Source of the DNA: Vibrio sp. CK2-1 | GTDB taxonomy: Bacteria > Pseudomonadota > Gammaproteobacteria > Enterobacterales > Vibrionaceae | Assembly: GCF_021726515.1 (NCBI RefSeq) | Contig: NZ_JAKKCJ010000001.1 | Coordinates: forward strand, 124,001-188,000 | Reading direction: 5' to 3' | DNA length: 64,000 bases | Part shown: in pieces, positions 61,995 to 64,000 of the stretch | How the letters are laid out: every line of letters starts with the position of its first letter | How positions within the stretch are numbered: position 1 is the first letter of the stretch | Program-made: the position numbers and the translations under genes | Notes under the pieces: model-generated | Told to the model about the DNA's origin: nothing | Database searches by the model: none | What the model saw: only the letters and a program-made list of their open reading frames with translations

Positions 61995-62112
61995 GTCTTG
62001 AATATATCGATAAAAAAACCAGATTTTCGCACTAAATATTATGTCACTAAATTACACGCAGGTGAGGCATTCACAGAAGGAATTATTTTATACATTGAAT
62101 TAATTAAATATA

Positions 62113-62128
62113 TGTGACACAGATCACT
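62113..62128. promoter_or_regulatory. CRP site 1 upstream of mtlA
   Basis: TGTGACACAGATCACT, one mismatch from the TGTGA-N6-TCACA consensus. Confidence 0.75.
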
Positions 62129-62163
62129 CATATTATTAATCTTAGGTAGGATAAGTTTAATTT

Positions 62164-62179
62164 AGTGACATTGATCACA
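62164..62179. promoter_or_regulatory. CRP site 2 upstream of mtlA
   Basis: AGTGACATTGATCACA, one mismatch from the consensus; 51 bp after site 1. Confidence 0.75.
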
Positions 62180-62208
62180 ATAAATATCACCACCACCACG
62201 CCACAAAA

Positions 62209-62224
62209 CGTGATATAGATCACC
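62209..62224. promoter_or_regulatory. CRP site 3 upstream of mtlA
   Basis: CGTGATATAGATCACC, two mismatches from the consensus and fully palindromic at GTGA/TCAC; 45 bp after site 2. Confidence 0.7.
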
Positions 62225-62323
62225 TTTAGTTTGGATGGAAATGTCTACTTTGTGTTTTGTAACAAAATTACAACCAAATTTTGCAATGTGGATCGCATAG
62301 AAATTAAAAAAACGGCACTTAAT

Positions 62324-62339
62324 AGAGACACCGATCACA
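62324..62339. promoter_or_regulatory. CRP site 4 upstream of mtlA (weak)
   Basis: AGAGACACCGATCACA has a good right half and a poor left half; 126 bp before the mtlA ATG. No other strong signal was found in 62340-62464, apart from two small hairpins (TTGATTG...CAATCAA and CGGTTTTCGCGAACCG) in the leader. Confidence 0.45.
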
Positions 62340-62464
62340 AAAAACCCGTTGTCAGTTCATTAATTAATTTGTGTGGTAAATTGATTGGGTACTAAGCAAT
62401 CAATGCGGTTTTCGCGAACCGTTTACAACAACAAAATAATTAAGAACATCAAACGGGAGTCGTT

Positions 62465-64000
62465 ATGATATCACCTGATGCTAAGATCAAGATACAAAAT
62501 TTTGGTCGTTTCCTCTCTAACATGGTTATGCCCAACATAGGTGCGTTTATCGCATGGGGCTTTATTACTGCCTTATTCATTCCAACTGGCTGGTTTCCAA
62601 ACGAGACCTTAGCCTCTATGGTTGGTCCGATGATTACTTACCTGCTTCCCTTATTGATAGGTTATACCGGTGGTAAACTTGTCGGTGGTGAGCGTGGTGC
62701 AGTTGTCGGGGCAATCACAACAATGGGTGTGATCGTTGGAACCGATATTCCAATGTTCATGGGGGCAATGATTGTTGGTCCTATGGGCGGCTGGGCAATT
62801 AAAGCCTTTGATAAGCGCGTAGAAGGTAAAATTAAAAGTGGCTTTGAAATGTTGGTTAACAACTTCTCAGCCGGCATTATTGGGATGATTTGTGCAATTA
62901 TTGCCTTCATGCTGATTGGTCCATTTGTTAAAGTACTTTCCAACACTTTAGCAGCAGGCGTTCATTTCTTAGTGGATGCTCACTTACTTGCATTAACCTC
63001 TATTTTTGTTGAGCCAGCAAAAATCTTATTCTTAAATAATGCAATCAACCACGGTATTTTCTCACCACTCGGTATTCAGCAAGCAGCCGAAACTGGTCAG
63101 TCTATTTTCTTCTTAATTGAATCTAACCCAGGCCCAGGTCTAGGTATTCTTTTAGCTTATATGTTTTTTGGAAAAGGTACGGCAAAACAAACTGCCGGCG
63201 GTGCCTCGATCATCCACTTCTTCGGTGGTATCCATGAAATCTATTTCCCATATATCTTAATGAATCCACGTTTAATCCTAGCCGCGATTGCGGGTGGTAT
63301 GACGGGTGTATTCGTTCTCACTCTCTTTGATGCAGGTATCGTTTCCCCCGCTTCTCCAGGCTCTATCTTCGCTATTTTATTAATGGCACCGAAAAGCTCA
63401 ATGCTAGGCGTTCTGTGTTCTATCTTTGCCGCCACGGCCGTGTCATTTACCGTCGCAGCATTGCTCATGAAATCACAACGTACAACGGAAGAAGATGGCG
63501 ATGAAACTGCCTTAGATAAAGCCACTGCTGATATGCAAAACATGAAAGCATCAGCGAAAGGGGAAAGTGCAGCAACTACCCAAAACAACAAAATTGATAT
63601 GGCAAATGTTCGTAGCATTATTGTCGCTTGTGATGCCGGTATGGGATCAAGTGCCATGGGTGCCAGCCTGCTACGCAAGAAAATTCAACAAGCGGGTCTA
63701 GATATTCAAGTGACCAACCTTGCCATTAATAGCTTACAAGAAGGAGTTGATATCGTGATCACTCATAAAGATTTAACAGAACGTGCTCGTAAACATGTAC
63801 CCAATGCTTTCCACATTTCATTGGTTAACTTCTTAGATAGCGAAATGTACAACCAATTAGTCACCAAGCTATTAGCTGAGCAACGCCCAGAAGCGGCTAA
63901 CGATAATCAAGCAATGAAAGTATCTATACTTGCGGCAAATGATGAAAGCTTTGAAGAACAAACGCCTTCTGTATTTAATATTGAACGTAAAAATATTCAT
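62465..64000 (+). CDS. mtlA: Mannitol PTS EIICB(A) transporter, 3' end beyond window
   Basis: 512 codons are visible from ATG 62465, behind GGGAG. The EIIC membrane domain (MISPDAKIKIQNFGRFLSN, FGRFLSNMVMPNIGAFIAWG; FFGGIHEIYFPYILMNP, the GIHE motif) occupies about residues 1-340. The EIIB domain has its phosphocysteine at residue 389 (IIVACDAGMGSSAMGAS), matching Cys384 of E. coli. The chain continues past the B domain toward an EIIA domain that lies off the window, as in E. coli and Vibrio cholerae. It imports D-mannitol as mannitol 1-phosphate. Four CRP-like sites upstream indicate catabolite control. Confidence 0.96.
   Translation, partial: MISPDAKIKIQNFGRFLSNMVMPNIGAFIAWGFITALFIPTGWFPNETLASMVGPMITYLLPLLIGYTGGKLVGGERGAVVGAITTMGVIVGTDIPMFMGAMIVGPMGGWAIKAFDKRVEGKIKSGFEMLVNNFSAGIIGMICAIIAFMLIGPFVKVLSNTLAAGVHFLVDAHLLALTSIFVEPAKILFLNNAINHGIFSPLGIQQAAETGQSIFFLIESNPGPGLGILLAYMFFGKGTAKQTAGGASIIHFFGGIHEIYFPYILMNPRLILAAIAGGMTGVFVLTLFDAGIVSPASPGSIFAILLMAPKSSMLGVLCSIFAATAVSFTVAALLMKSQRTTEEDGDETALDKATADMQNMKASAKGESAATTQNNKIDMANVRSIIVACDAGMGSSAMGASLLRKKIQQAGLDIQVTNLAINSLQEGVDIVITHKDLTERARKHVPNAFHISLVNFLDSEMYNQLVTKLLAEQRPEAANDNQAMKVSILAANDESFEEQTPSVFNIERKNIH

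Noticed and set aside
62340..62480. MtlS antisense RNA of Vibrio cholerae type
   Set aside because: Could not find a clear minus-strand promoter and terminator; only two small hairpins are visible.
1..64000. tRNA or rRNA genes
   Set aside because: None could be recognised by eye in any intergenic region; a tRNA scan would settle this.

Overview
The window is a stretch of a gammaproteobacterial chromosome, most probably a Vibrionaceae member (Vibrio or close relative). Reasons: the thrS-infC-rpmI-rplT cluster sits beside DUF3581 and DUF3820 genes, a MoxR/Bat operon has vibrio-like order, a type VI secretion sheath pair is present, a LapA-like giant RTX adhesin is encoded with its type I exporter, and mtlA is preceded by several CRP sites. 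The species cannot be named from the sequence. No rRNA, tRNA, CRISPR array, prophage or intact insertion sequence was seen.

Layout. 1-1.2 kb: type VI secretion genes tssC (cut by the window edge) and tssB. 1.7-5.0 kb: translation operon thrS-infC-rpmI-rplT, with infC starting at AUU and a terminator-like hairpin before rpmI. 5.3-7.1 kb: four small conserved genes. 7.4-14.8 kb: a tightly overlapping MoxR-DUF58-DUF4381-BatA-BatB/TPR-BatD operon (envelope/aerotolerance type). 15.3-20.2 kb: a seven-gene sugar operon with a CRP site, comprising a divergent phosphofructokinase, UlaB/A/C-like PTS EIIB, EIIC and EIIA, a class II aldolase, an unrecognised 96-aa protein and a small P-loop kinase. 20.4-24.1 kb: a polar amino-acid ABC transporter preceded by a near-consensus sigma-54 promoter and ending in an RpiR/SIS regulator. 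24.3-27.2 kb: cytochrome b562, PAP2 phosphatase, MFS exporter.

27.3-38.5 kb: a full nitrate/nitrite assimilation locus on the minus strand: nasA, cobA (siroheme), an ANTAR antiterminator, nitrate ABC transporter nrtA-nrtB-nrtC, then nirB-nirD. Both nasA and nrtA have sigma-54-like promoters, upstream TGGTGCA half-sites resembling NtrC sites, and an intrinsic terminator between promoter and start codon, which is the arrangement expected for ANTAR-controlled antitermination. The amino-acid transporter at 20.4 kb carries the same TGCACCA half-sites, so it may belong to the same nitrogen regulon.

38.6-54.4 kb: an 11.8-kb gene for a 3,940-aa LapA/BapA-type adhesin, divergent from its HlyD-like adaptor and LapB-like ABC exporter. 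Its N-terminal retention region has no Ala-Ala of the kind cut by LapG. 54.4-55.4 kb: a yhcC-type radical SAM gene broken by one in-frame amber codon. 55.5-58 kb: BOF-family protein, small outer-membrane beta-barrel, YdjM-like membrane hydrolase. 58-60.7 kb: a sulfonate/taurine-type ABC transporter. 60.9-61.8 kb: pirin. 61.8-62.4 kb: a possible small RNA and an array of CRP sites leading into mtlA (mannitol PTS), which runs off the window end.

Overall the window mixes core translation genes with carbon modules (two PTS loci under CRP-like sites), nitrogen modules (sigma-54/NtrC-like signals with attenuation) and surface machinery (type VI sheath, giant adhesin). The strongest candidates for undescribed biology are the PTS/phosphofructokinase/aldolase operon, the doubly attenuated nitrate locus with a receiver-less ANTAR protein and no NasS, and the retention variant of the adhesin.
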